A stretch of 5,609 nucleotides of DNA from Caldifarciminota bacterium (GTDB taxonomy: Bacteria; Hydrothermota; Tepidihabitantia; SM23-42). Numbering within the stretch: position 1 is the first letter of the stretch; the number at the start of each line of letters is the position of its first letter. The stretch spans positions 1 through 5,609 of the forward strand of contig JAGMEL010000307.1 of assembly GCA_023128195.1 (NCBI GenBank), in the 5' to 3' direction. Position numbers and translations under genes: made by a program. Of this stretch, positions 1 through 4,687 are shown in pieces. The notes below the pieces were generated by a model, which saw only the letters and a program-made list of their open reading frames with translations, ran no database searches and had not been told where the DNA came from.

Positions 1-935
1 ACAATAAAATCAAAGGTATCAAGAGGTATTTGAGGATTAAAGGAGATCTCTTTTGGTTTTTCCGTAGGTTGTGTAAAATCGAGGATAGAATGTTCTTCAA
101 GCTCTTCATCAAATTCAGGCTCGCCTTTAAGCATAGAATAGAGTCTTTGGATAGTAGTAATGCAAACACGACTCACTTTGTCGAGCGTGTTTGTGGTGAG
201 GTGCTGCACATTGTAAAGTTCAGTAAACTTTCTACCATCATCAGGTGTTACATACTCCTGGAATTTCTGCACAGTTTGTTTGCCAAGAGTTCTGCGATCT
301 ACGAGGAAAAGGACTCTTTTTGCATTAGCAAATTTTATCAATCTATATATAAAACTGATCGCAGTATATGTTTTTCCAGCACCTGATGCCATTTGAATAA
401 GGGCGCGAGGCTTAGCATCGACAAAGGACTTATCGAGTTCCTGAATGGCATCGATTTGACACTTTCTTAGTCCTTCAGTAATCAAAGATGGTAATCTCTT
501 AAGCTGTGCTCTAAGGGTGTTGTCTTGAGACGCCCATTCTTTTAGTGTTTCGGGTGTATGGAAGGCAAAGACTCTGCGAGAGCAGGGCTCAGGATCTCTT
601 GAATCTCTAAAATAAGTTTCTGTACCTGTGCTCTCATACGCGAATGGAAGAGGTTCCTGAACATGAGGAAGTCCCTCTGGTATACCTGATATGTATTTAT
701 CGGATTCTTCTGCAACACCGCTTAATGTATGACCTTCTGGTTTAGCTTCAATTACACCAACAGCAGTTCTATCAACAAAAAGCAAGTAATCGGTCGGTCC
801 CCTTTTGAGAGGAAATTCGCGAACAGCCACGCCCAAAGAAACACCAAGATTTATTTCTCTGAGATCCTGGATTTGCCATCCTGCTGCTTCAAGGAGTTGG
901 TCGATTTTCTGTCGTGCTTTTTCTTCAGGTTTCAT
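1..935 (-). CDS. hsdR: Type I restriction enzyme subunit R, N-terminal part (cut by window edge)
   Basis: This is the ATP-dependent motor and nuclease subunit of a type I restriction-modification complex, which translocates and cuts unmodified DNA. 311 codons are open from ATG 935-933 to the left edge without a stop. The N-terminal nuclease domain shows the PD-(D/E)xK pattern: D49 in PTDYLLFVD, then E63-x-K65 in GVIEAKPEG. The helicase follows: a Q-rich lead-in, Walker A ASGAGKT at residues 183-189, the VLFLVDRRTLGKQ strand near 208-220 (motif Ia region), and the ITTIQRLYS segment near 259. The visible part ends at FDFIV, where the DECH box of the family would come next. The layout matches EcoEI-like HsdR proteins. 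HsdM and HsdS are not in the window. Translation is probably coupled to the short frame at 932-979 through an ATGA overlap. The call rests on motifs read by eye; the C-terminal half cannot be seen. Confidence 0.93.
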   Translation of the reverse strand, partial: MKPEEKARQKIDQLLEAAGWQIQDLREINLGVSLGVAVREFPLKRGPTDYLLFVDRTAVGVIEAKPEGHTLSGVAEESDKYISGIPEGLPHVQEPLPFAYESTGTETYFRDSRDPEPCSRRVFAFHTPETLKEWASQDNTLRAQLKRLPSLITEGLRKCQIDAIQELDKSFVDAKPRALIQMASGAGKTYTAISFIYRLIKFANAKRVLFLVDRRTLGKQTVQKFQEYVTPDDGRKFTELYNVQHLTTNTLDKVSRVCITTIQRLYSMLKGEPEFDEELEEHSILDFTQPTEKPKEISFNPQIPLDTFDFI

Positions 936-979
936 AATAATTTATTCAGTTTCTTTTTCAATTCATCTTCCAATTTCAT
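932..979 (-). CDS. 15-residue leader or coupling peptide ahead of hsdR
   Basis: A short frame reads MKLEDELKKKLNKLL and stops at TGA 934-932, sharing ATGA with the hsdR start. Its ATG (979-977) has a strong ribosome-binding site, AAGGAG at 991-986, with 6 nt spacing, whereas hsdR has no comparable site directly before 935. The peptide is a charged amphipathic helix with no recognisable family. It may be a coupling peptide that delivers ribosomes to hsdR, or the tail of a decayed gene. The ribosome-binding site lies in a dispersed repeat that recurs at 3864-3885. That this frame is translated is an inference from the signals. Confidence 0.4.
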   Translation of the reverse strand: MKLEDELKKKLNKLL

Positions 980-985
980 TCTTCA

Positions 986-991
986 CTCCTT
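986..991 (-). promoter_or_regulatory. Ribosome-binding site AAGGAG for the leader frame, embedded in a repeat
   Basis: AAGGAG on the minus strand lies 6 nt before ATG 979. It is part of a 22-base sequence (986-1007) found again exactly at 3864-3885. It is the only strong Shine-Dalgarno close to the hsdR start. Confidence 0.55.
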
Positions 992-1074
992 GCTACGCAA
1001 ACGATTACCCCGTACATTTAAGAGTGTTAGAAACACTCTTTGATTACAGTGATGAAAACATAGATTACAGTGAT
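986..1074 (+). repeat. Modular hairpin-GATTA repeat cluster upstream of hsdR
   Basis: Two modules lie in a row. The first is a 4-bp stem TTGC/GCAA with loop TAC (990-1000), followed by ACGATTACCCCGTACATTT. The second is a 9-bp stem AAGAGTGTT/AACACTCTT with loop AGA (1020-1040), followed by TGATTACAGTGAT (1041-1053) and another GATTACAGTGAT (1063-1074). The first 22 bases recur at 3864-3885, and the CGATTACCCCGTACATTT tail recurs at 4761-4778. No protein is evident. The block lies in the presumed leader of the hsdR transcript, so it would be present there as its reverse complement. Confidence 0.7.
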
Positions 1075-1158
1075 AAATCATAACACACCTTTCTTAATAA
1101 AAACAACTCCCGCATCCCCAATTCATACCAAAAAATCCTCATACCTCCGCTGAGTATA

Positions 1159-1186
1159 ATTGTATACGTAAGTTTAGTTTTGTCAA
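1159..1186 (-). promoter_or_regulatory. Probable sigma70-type promoter for the hsdR leader
   Basis: On the minus strand, TTGACA (1186-1181) and TACAAT (1164-1159) are separated by 16 bp, pointing at hsdR about 220 bp away. The first five bases of the -35 box belong to the dispersed repeat at 1182-1211. A GGAGG follows at 1148-1144, but it lies only 1 nt from the nearest ATG and opens just a 25-codon frame, so I give it no function. Confidence 0.5.
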
Positions 1187-1211
1187 TGGCTTTGCCCTCG
1201 ATTACAGAGAT
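1182..1211 (+). repeat. Dispersed 30-bp repeat, copy 1 (GTCAATGGCTTTGCC...)
   Basis: This 30-base stretch matches 2066-2095 at 28 of 30 positions. It contains GGC-TTT-GCC, a small 3-nt-loop hairpin, then CGATTACAGAGAT. The stem is imperfect here (C1197 opposes T1187), while the other copy pairs fully. It runs straight into the CAGATT array. Confidence 0.75.
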
Positions 1212-1437
1212 ACAAAACCAGATTACAGTGATATTTTATATTACAGATTTCACAGATTATATACATAACACAGATTATATATCACAGATTACACAGAAAT
1301 ATAAATTAATCATTAATACACAGATTACACAGATAGTAAACAATACACAGATTTCACGGATAGATATAAAGAATACAGATTACATATCACAGATTACACG
1401 GATAGAAATAAAGAACACAGATTTCACAGATAACAAT
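1200..1437 (+). repeat. Degenerate CACAGATTACACAGAT array
   Basis: CAGATT occurs about ten times exactly, usually as CACAGATT(A/T)(C/T)ACAGAT blocks separated by AT-rich spacers such as AATAAAGAA. Block spacing is irregular and the spacers are not unique sequences of equal length, so this is not a CRISPR array. The stretch is open in one plus-strand frame only because the repeat lacks stops. The unit resembles GATTACAGTGAT of the neighbouring modules, and the two may be related. Confidence 0.8.
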
Positions 1438-1492
1438 AAGACAAGGAGAAACGGAGACAAGGTGACACGGAGAAAGGGAGGAAAGGAGATAA
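1438..1492 (+). repeat. Purine-rich GACA(A/C)GGAGA repeat block
   Basis: The strand is almost all purine, with repeated CGGAGA and GACAAGG/GACACGG words. It directly follows the CAGATT array. It looks like a second kind of degenerate intergenic repeat placed end to end with the first. No gene or hairpin is visible; the rest of the gap to 1529 shows nothing recognisable. Confidence 0.55.
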
Positions 1493-1529
1493 AAGCGTAA
1501 GGCGTGCCGGTGAAATAATAGATTAAGGG

Positions 1530-1856
1530 TTATTTTCGGTAAATTTCGCGGCGATGTCCGACTCTAAGTATGATAATGTCCTGACCATGAATATCGAATA
1601 TTACCCGATAATCACCAATCCGATAGCGATATTGCCCTAAAGATTCATCAACTAACTTTATCGACAATGCAATTGGATTCTTCTTTAATTTTCCTAAACT
1701 CGATTTTATTCTTTTTTTTATATTGTGAGATAGTTTTCGGATATCTTTAAAAGCTCGACGTGTATAAACTAAATTATATATGTTTAACCTTTCTTTTTTT
1801 CTTATTACTACTTTTGTTGTAAACTTCTTTATGAGAAAGTACTTTTCCTGTATCAT
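1530..1856 (-). CDS. RelE/ParE-superfamily toxin (start codon uncertain)
   Basis: RelE-family toxins are small RNases that cut mRNA on the ribosome. The family core begins at about residue 27 of this frame (YNLVYTRRAFKDIRKL) and ends with the typical YRYRIGDYRVIFDI strand pair and LRVGHRREIY. From that point the protein is about 83 residues, the usual RelE length. The only standard start codon in frame is ATG 1856. It adds about 25 residues that overlap the antitoxin gene by 83 bases and resemble no family sequence. At the position where the family normally starts the codon is ATA (1781-1779), 7 nt after an AAAGG. Either ATA is used, or the long form is made, or the toxin has lost its start. 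It follows its antitoxin in one transcript. RelE rather than ParE is a guess from the tail motif. Confidence 0.8.
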   Translation of the reverse strand: MIQEKYFLIKKFTTKVVIRKKERLNIYNLVYTRRAFKDIRKLSHNIKKRIKSSLGKLKKNPIALSIKLVDESLGQYRYRIGDYRVIFDIHGQDIIILRVGHRREIYRK

Positions 1857-2037
1857 ATTCGGCTCTTGCCTCTTTTATAGATTCTATATACGAAGGGCTC
1901 GTCGCAGCCTGTAAGTCTTCAATGAAATCCTGCCGTGCTTTGGGGCTTAATTGTTTAAGCGCATTAACAATATCGTAGAATGATAGTTTCACTTTTAATT
2001 CATAAAGATGTTTTGTGCTTAATTGTTTATTACCCAT
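1774..2037 (-). CDS. RelB-like antitoxin
   Basis: The 87-residue protein lies immediately upstream of, and overlaps, the RelE-type toxin frame. The N-terminal half (to about residue 45) is helical with KLSFYDIVNALKQLSPKARQDFIEDL. The middle has the ATSPSYIESIKEARAEYDTGKVLSHKEVY segment seen in many small RelE-partner antitoxins. The basic C-terminus (SSNKKKRKVK) is unusual and comes from an A-rich stretch. No Shine-Dalgarno precedes ATG 2037, but a strong promoter sits so close that the mRNA should begin at or within a base or two of the ATG. This suggests leaderless translation and supports the chosen start. By analogy with the family it should bind the toxin and repress this promoter, but no operator palindrome is obvious. 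Confidence 0.75.
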   Translation of the reverse strand: MGNKQLSTKHLYELKVKLSFYDIVNALKQLSPKARQDFIEDLQAATSPSYIESIKEARAEYDTGKVLSHKEVYNKSSNKKKRKVKHI

Positions 2038-2042
2038 AATTA

Positions 2043-2070
2043 ATTATAGCAAATATACTAACTAAGTCAA
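2043..2070 (-). promoter_or_regulatory. Promoter of the relBE-type pair, giving a leaderless mRNA
   Basis: TTGACT (2070-2065) and TATAAT (2048-2043) are spaced 16 bp apart on the minus strand. With the last -10 base at -7, transcription would start at about 2036-2037, the A of ATG 2037. TTGAC is the edge of the repeat at 2066-2095. Confidence 0.7.
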
Positions 2071-2183
2071 TGGCTTTGCCATCGATTACAGTGATATTTC
2101 ATATCATTGATTACAGTGATGATTATATTGATGACAGCGATTTCATTAAATAGATTACCCCGTACGATTAACATCTTACGGGG
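2066..2183 (+). repeat. Modular repeat cluster between relB and the propeller gene
   Basis: It begins with the 30-bp repeat (2066-2095) containing a perfect ATGGC-TTT-GCCAT hairpin (2070-2082), then CGATTACAGTGAT. A second GATTACAGTGAT lies at 2109-2120, with degenerate GAT...GAT words to 2141. It ends with AGATTA followed by a 7-bp stem CCCCGTA/TACGGGG (2158-2183) and GGCAGGCA. The same order of parts is seen at 4688-4796. Confidence 0.75.
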
Positions 2184-2241
2184 CAGGCAGTGGACATTAT
2201 GGGATTGACAACCGCACTGTGGAAGTTCTGAGGATCGGGTC

Positions 2242-2272
2242 TTGACATTGAATTCATACTGGGTAATATAAT
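2242..2272 (+). promoter_or_regulatory. Probable promoter of the propeller gene
   Basis: TTGACA (2242-2247) is followed by TAATAT (2264-2269, 16 bp spacing) overlapping TATAAT (2267-2272, 19 bp spacing). Either gives a start about 45 bases before the ATG at 2321. Confidence 0.55.
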
Positions 2273-2311
2273 TTCTATTACGAATTTAGAGAACTTATTA
2301 ACTCTTAACCT

Positions 2312-2316
2312 GGAGG
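2312..2316 (+). promoter_or_regulatory. Ribosome-binding site GGAGG
   Basis: GGAGG lies 4 nt before ATG 2321. It fixes the start of the exported propeller protein and agrees with the signal peptide that follows. Confidence 0.75.
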
Positions 2317-2320
2317 TATC

Positions 2321-3739
2321 ATGAATTACAGATTTTTATGTCGGTGTGTGAGCACTTGCCTTCTGGCATTGCCGCTCACGTTGCATGCGCAGAATTATTA
2401 TATACAATGGGCAGATACGGTAGACAATGGCGACACTGACATCGGGTGGGCAGTTGCCGTGGATAATTCCAACAATATCATCATTACCGGACAGTCTGAT
2501 ATTGGTCCTGACGAAGATTATCTGACTATTAAATACGATCCTGACGGCACGATCCTCTGGATGGATACGCTGGATAATGGAAGTTACGATATTGCGTACG
2601 GTGTGGCAACAGATGACTTCAACAATGTCATTGTAACCGGTACATCATGGATCGGAGGAAACGGTGATGGGTATACTGTCAAATATGATTCCAATGGTAC
2701 GTTCCTCTGGGGTGATACGATCACTTATCCAGAAACCAACCGCGCGATCGACGTGGCGGTTGATCACTCCAATAATATTATTGTCACCGGTAATGCCGAG
2801 ATCGGTGCAAGCTCCGATATGATCACGATCAAGTACACGCCAAACGGCACGGTGTTATGGATAGATACGATGGACACTGGTTATAACGATTATGGTCGGG
2901 GTGTTGCAATAGACAGTGACAACAATATCATTGTAACCGGTTTTTCTACGATTGCCGGCGACCATGATTACATGACCGTCAAATACGACTCAAACGGTAC
3001 GATGCTCTGGGCCGACACAATTGATTACGGTGCTTGGGATGTCTCTCTTGCCGTGGCAACAGATCATTCTGACAATATTATTATTACGGGCAGGTGTGAA
3101 CTTTCGAGTTACGAGTATCTCACTGTTAAATACGATCCTGACGGTACGATGCTCTGGGCAGACACGCTTACTGATGGTCATGAAGCATACGGTGTTGCTG
3201 TAGATAGCGAGAACAGTGTCTTTGTGACCGGGGTAGGGCTTACTGGTGATTATCTCACGGTCAAATATGATTCTGCGGGTACAATAATGTGGATGGATAC
3301 CCTGAACAATGGATCTGGTGACTGGGGTCACGGTATTGCCGTAGATACGCTGGATAATATCATTGTTACCGGTACATCAACAATCGGTGGAAACGCTGAT
3401 TATTTCACGGTGAAATATGCTCCAGAACCCGGGATTGCAGAAGATGCCGAGGATAATGCATACTCCTTGACCTTTGACGTTCATCCAAATCCGTTTCGAA
3501 CGAAACTGAATATATATTTCCAAACTCCAAGTTCCAAGAACCAAGTTACGATAGGAATCTATGATGTATCAGGTCGACTTATAAAAACGTTGCGCCTTAC
3601 GCCCGACGCTTTATGCCCTACACAAGTTTCCTGGGATGGATGTGATGAAACAGGAAAGCAGCTGTCGAGCGGAGTATATTTTATTCAAACAGAAACAGAA
3701 AAGCACCGGGAGACAAAAAAGGTTCTATTGATTAAGTAA
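2321..3739 (+). CDS. Exported seven-repeat (SBBP-type) beta-propeller with T9SS-like C-terminal sorting domain
   Basis: This 472-residue secreted or surface protein has no assignable activity. Residues 1-23 are a signal peptide: a hydrophobic stretch TCLLALPLTL, then cleavage likely after LHA. Residues 25-367 hold seven repeats of about 45-50 residues. Each has a W-x-D-T strand, a GVAVD-x-x-NNIIVTG core and a DYLTVKYD-x-x-GT strand. The key tryptophans are at 30, 80, 130, 180, 230, 279 and 324, so spacing is exactly 50 for five copies and shorter at the end. Seven copies fit one closed seven-bladed propeller of the SBBP family. Residues 386-472 form an Ig-like C-terminal domain (HPNPF, IYDVSGRLIKTL, VSWDGCDETGKQLSSGVYF, KKVLLIK), of the kind used for type IX secretion or cell-surface attachment. 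It is the only plus-strand gene, with its own promoter and GGAGG. A 7-bp tandem repeat is built into the coding sequence at 3520-3547. Confidence 0.9.
   Translation: MNYRFLCRCVSTCLLALPLTLHAQNYYIQWADTVDNGDTDIGWAVAVDNSNNIIITGQSDIGPDEDYLTIKYDPDGTILWMDTLDNGSYDIAYGVATDDFNNVIVTGTSWIGGNGDGYTVKYDSNGTFLWGDTITYPETNRAIDVAVDHSNNIIVTGNAEIGASSDMITIKYTPNGTVLWIDTMDTGYNDYGRGVAIDSDNNIIVTGFSTIAGDHDYMTVKYDSNGTMLWADTIDYGAWDVSLAVATDHSDNIIITGRCELSSYEYLTVKYDPDGTMLWADTLTDGHEAYGVAVDSENSVFVTGVGLTGDYLTVKYDSAGTIMWMDTLNNGSGDWGHGIAVDTLDNIIVTGTSTIGGNADYFTVKYAPEPGIAEDAEDNAYSLTFDVHPNPFRTKLNIYFQTPSSKNQVTIGIYDVSGRLIKTLRLTPDALCPTQVSWDGCDETGKQLSSGVYFIQTETEKHRETKKVLLIK
3520..3547 (+). repeat. CCAAGTT-type 7-bp tandem inside the sorting-domain coding sequence
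   Basis: Four 7-base units read CCAAACT, CCAAGTT, CCAAGAA, CCAAGTT. They encode a polar loop (QTPSSKNQV, residues 401-409) between two strands of the C-terminal domain. Seven is not a multiple of three, so successive units are read in different frames. Confidence 0.6.
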
Positions 3740-3931
3740 ACAGCTCGACAAAGTACTGCACTGCAGGGGCAAAGACAAGTGAAAAGTTAAAAGGTAAAAG
3801 CAAAAATGTAAAAGATAAAAGTAAAAGATTAATACTTATTTTTATAAATTTGTGTATAAAGACCTCCTTGCTACGCAAACGATTAATGTCTAAAGAACAA
3901 GCTCTGTTCGATAAATCGAACGACTACATTT
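3740..3931. repeat. Non-coding gap with degenerate GTAAAAG repeat and a modular-repeat copy
   Basis: No gene is visible between the two converging genes. 3781-3830 is an A-rich run of GTTAAAAG/GTAAAAG-like words with a 7-10 base period. 3864-3885 repeats 986-1007 exactly, including the TTGC-TAC-GCAA hairpin and the ACGATTA tail. 3906-3921 is a GTTCGA/TCGAAC hairpin with loop TAAA, followed by CGACTACATTT, which resembles the tails of the other modules. It is not a convincing terminator because no T-run follows the stem directly on either strand. Confidence 0.6.
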
Positions 3932-4354
3932 TTAGTATTTAACAGATGGTGAAGCTGCTTTATAACGCTCTTTTTTTATCTCTTGCACAGTAATTTTTTC
4001 TGAAAGGAAAGAAAGAATCATTTGATTCAAGCTAACACCTTCTTTTTTGGCGAGGAAGGCAATCCGTTTGTGCAGAGATGTTGGAATACGCACGAGAAAC
4101 TTACCACTGTATTCTTTCATTACTTCTGGCATAGGAATTGTCTTTTTTTTCTTTAACATCGATTCAAGCCACATCTTCTTTGATTTTTCCAAGTTCTTTA
4201 GAGTTTCTTCCTGGGTCTCACCCTGAGACATGCAGCCAGTTAATTCTTCAATCTCAGCGAAGAAACCACCTGCTTCTTCTGGGATAAGTTTGATGGTGTA
4301 TGGCAGGCTCAAATAATATTTAAGATCACGTTTTTTATTTTTTATTTTGCTCAT
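3932..4354 (-). CDS. hicB: HicB-family antitoxin
   Basis: This is the antitoxin partner of HicA: it blocks the toxin and represses the operon. The 140-residue protein has two parts. Residues 18-66 are the partial RNase-H-like HicB fold (LPYTIKLIPEEAGGFFAEIEELTGC, then the GETQEETLKNLEKSKKMWLESML helix). Residues 84-120 are a ribbon-helix-helix DNA-binding domain (GKFLVRIPTSLHKRIAFLAKKEGVSLNQMILSFLSEK). I chose ATG 4354 because GGAGG lies 6 nt upstream and the family sequence begins soon after. An in-frame ATG at 4402 would add 16 unrelated residues inside hicA. The gene overlaps the end of hicA by 20 bases. The palindrome at 4602-4617 is a likely binding site for its ribbon-helix-helix domain. 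Confidence 0.92.
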   Translation of the reverse strand: MSKIKNKKRDLKYYLSLPYTIKLIPEEAGGFFAEIEELTGCMSQGETQEETLKNLEKSKKMWLESMLKKKKTIPMPEVMKEYSGKFLVRIPTSLHKRIAFLAKKEGVSLNQMILSFLSEKITVQEIKKERYKAASPSVKY

Positions 4355-4589
4355 ACCATTCCTCCAAATCTTGTATTTCAATAATTTCTCTAATATATCC
4401 ACGTTTGACTTTGTTCTTATGCTTTACAATAATCATATCCGAATACCCTGGTTTTTCATAGTGGTAATGGCTGCCATCAACGTTTATTAAATTCCAGTCA
4501 AAGTAGTCAAGCACTTTTTCCACCTTTGCGAATCTCATTTCCGGAGGCAAACGGAGCATCTTTTCTACTAATTTTACTATTTTTGTCAA
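4335..4589 (-). CDS. hicA: HicA-family mRNA interferase toxin
   Basis: HicA toxins have a double-stranded-RNA-binding-like fold and cleave mRNA using a conserved histidine. The 84-residue protein has G39-S40-H41 in the VDGSHYHYEKPG strand, an IIVKHKNKV strand, and the closing helix RGYIREIIEIQDLEEW. The start is TTG 4589: a TGA stop directly precedes it in frame, and the segment it adds before the first ATG (4559) continues the family's N-terminal helix. There is no Shine-Dalgarno. The promoter at 4599-4627 places the mRNA start only about 2-4 bases before the TTG. A weak, nearly leaderless TTG start for the toxin next to a strong GGAGG start for the antitoxin would favour excess antitoxin; that is an inference. 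Confidence 0.88.
   Translation of the reverse strand: MTKIVKLVEKMLRLPPEMRFAKVEKVLDYFDWNLINVDGSHYHYEKPGYSDMIIVKHKNKVKRGYIREIIEIQDLEEWYEQNKK
4361..4365 (-). promoter_or_regulatory. Ribosome-binding site GGAGG of hicB, inside hicA
   Basis: GGAGG with 6 nt spacing before ATG 4354 settles the hicB start. It lies within the last codons of hicA, so antitoxin translation can start independently of the toxin's own weak start. Confidence 0.8.
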
Positions 4590-4598
4590 TCACATCCC

Positions 4599-4627
4599 AT
4601 TATACTATATATAGTATCACCTGTCAA
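4599..4627 (-). promoter_or_regulatory. Consensus sigma70 promoter of hicAB with overlapping palindromic operator
   Basis: On the minus strand, TTGACA (4627-4622), a 17-bp spacer and TATAAT (4604-4599) match the full consensus. A perfect 16-bp palindrome, ATACTATATATAGTAT (4602-4617), fills most of the spacer and enters the -10 box. That is where a ribbon-helix-helix repressor would block RNA polymerase. HicB autoregulation is known for the family; this specific site is an inference. Confidence 0.8.
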
Positions 4628-4653
4628 GAGTTTAGTTATTCTCAGCTAAGGTC

Positions 4654-4682
4654 TTTCGACGGGGTCAGCCCTCGAAATTAGA
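4654..4682 (+). repeat. Hairpin with GGGGTCA...CTCGAAA motif, copy 1
   Basis: TTTCGA and GGG pair with CCC and TCGAAA (4654-4677), with one bulged C and a 5-nt loop. The segment 4661-4682 matches 5135-5156 at 17 of 22 positions, so it may be a diverged copy of the sequence that borders the broken toxin gene. Confidence 0.5.
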
Positions 4683-4687
4683 AACTA

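Noticed and set aside
30..386. 118-codon plus-strand open frame
   Set aside because: It lies antisense to the hsdR helicase region, which has clear motifs on the minus strand. The plus-strand translation shows no family features.
729..1083. Two overlapping plus-strand frames (729-1043, 805-1083)
   Set aside because: Both are antisense to the hsdR nuclease domain, and their ends consist of repeat sequence. No ribosome-binding site or recognisable domain.
1065..1142. 25-codon minus-strand frame directly after GGAGGT
   Set aside because: Only 1 nt separates GGAGG from the ATG, the frame ends inside a repeat, and the peptide resembles nothing known.
1200..1437. Possible CRISPR array
   Set aside because: Units are short and degenerate, spacing is irregular, spacers resemble each other, and no cas genes are near.
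1180..1500. 106-codon plus-strand frame rich in TDYISQITQ
   Set aside because: It is open only because the CAGATT repeat lacks stop codons; the protein is just the translated repeat.
2990..3331. Frames on the minus strand and plus strand (3021-3203) inside the propeller gene
   Set aside because: These are shadows of a strongly patterned coding sequence; their own repetitive look simply mirrors the blades.
3906..3921. GTTCGA/TCGAAC hairpin as a rho-independent terminator for the converging genes
   Set aside because: The stem is only 6 bp and AT-containing, and no T-run directly follows on either strand. A T5 lies 7 bases away on the plus strand.
4355..4402. Longer hicB form starting at ATG 4402
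   Set aside because: The extra 16 residues lie wholly inside hicA in another frame, and GGAGG with ideal spacing marks ATG 4354.
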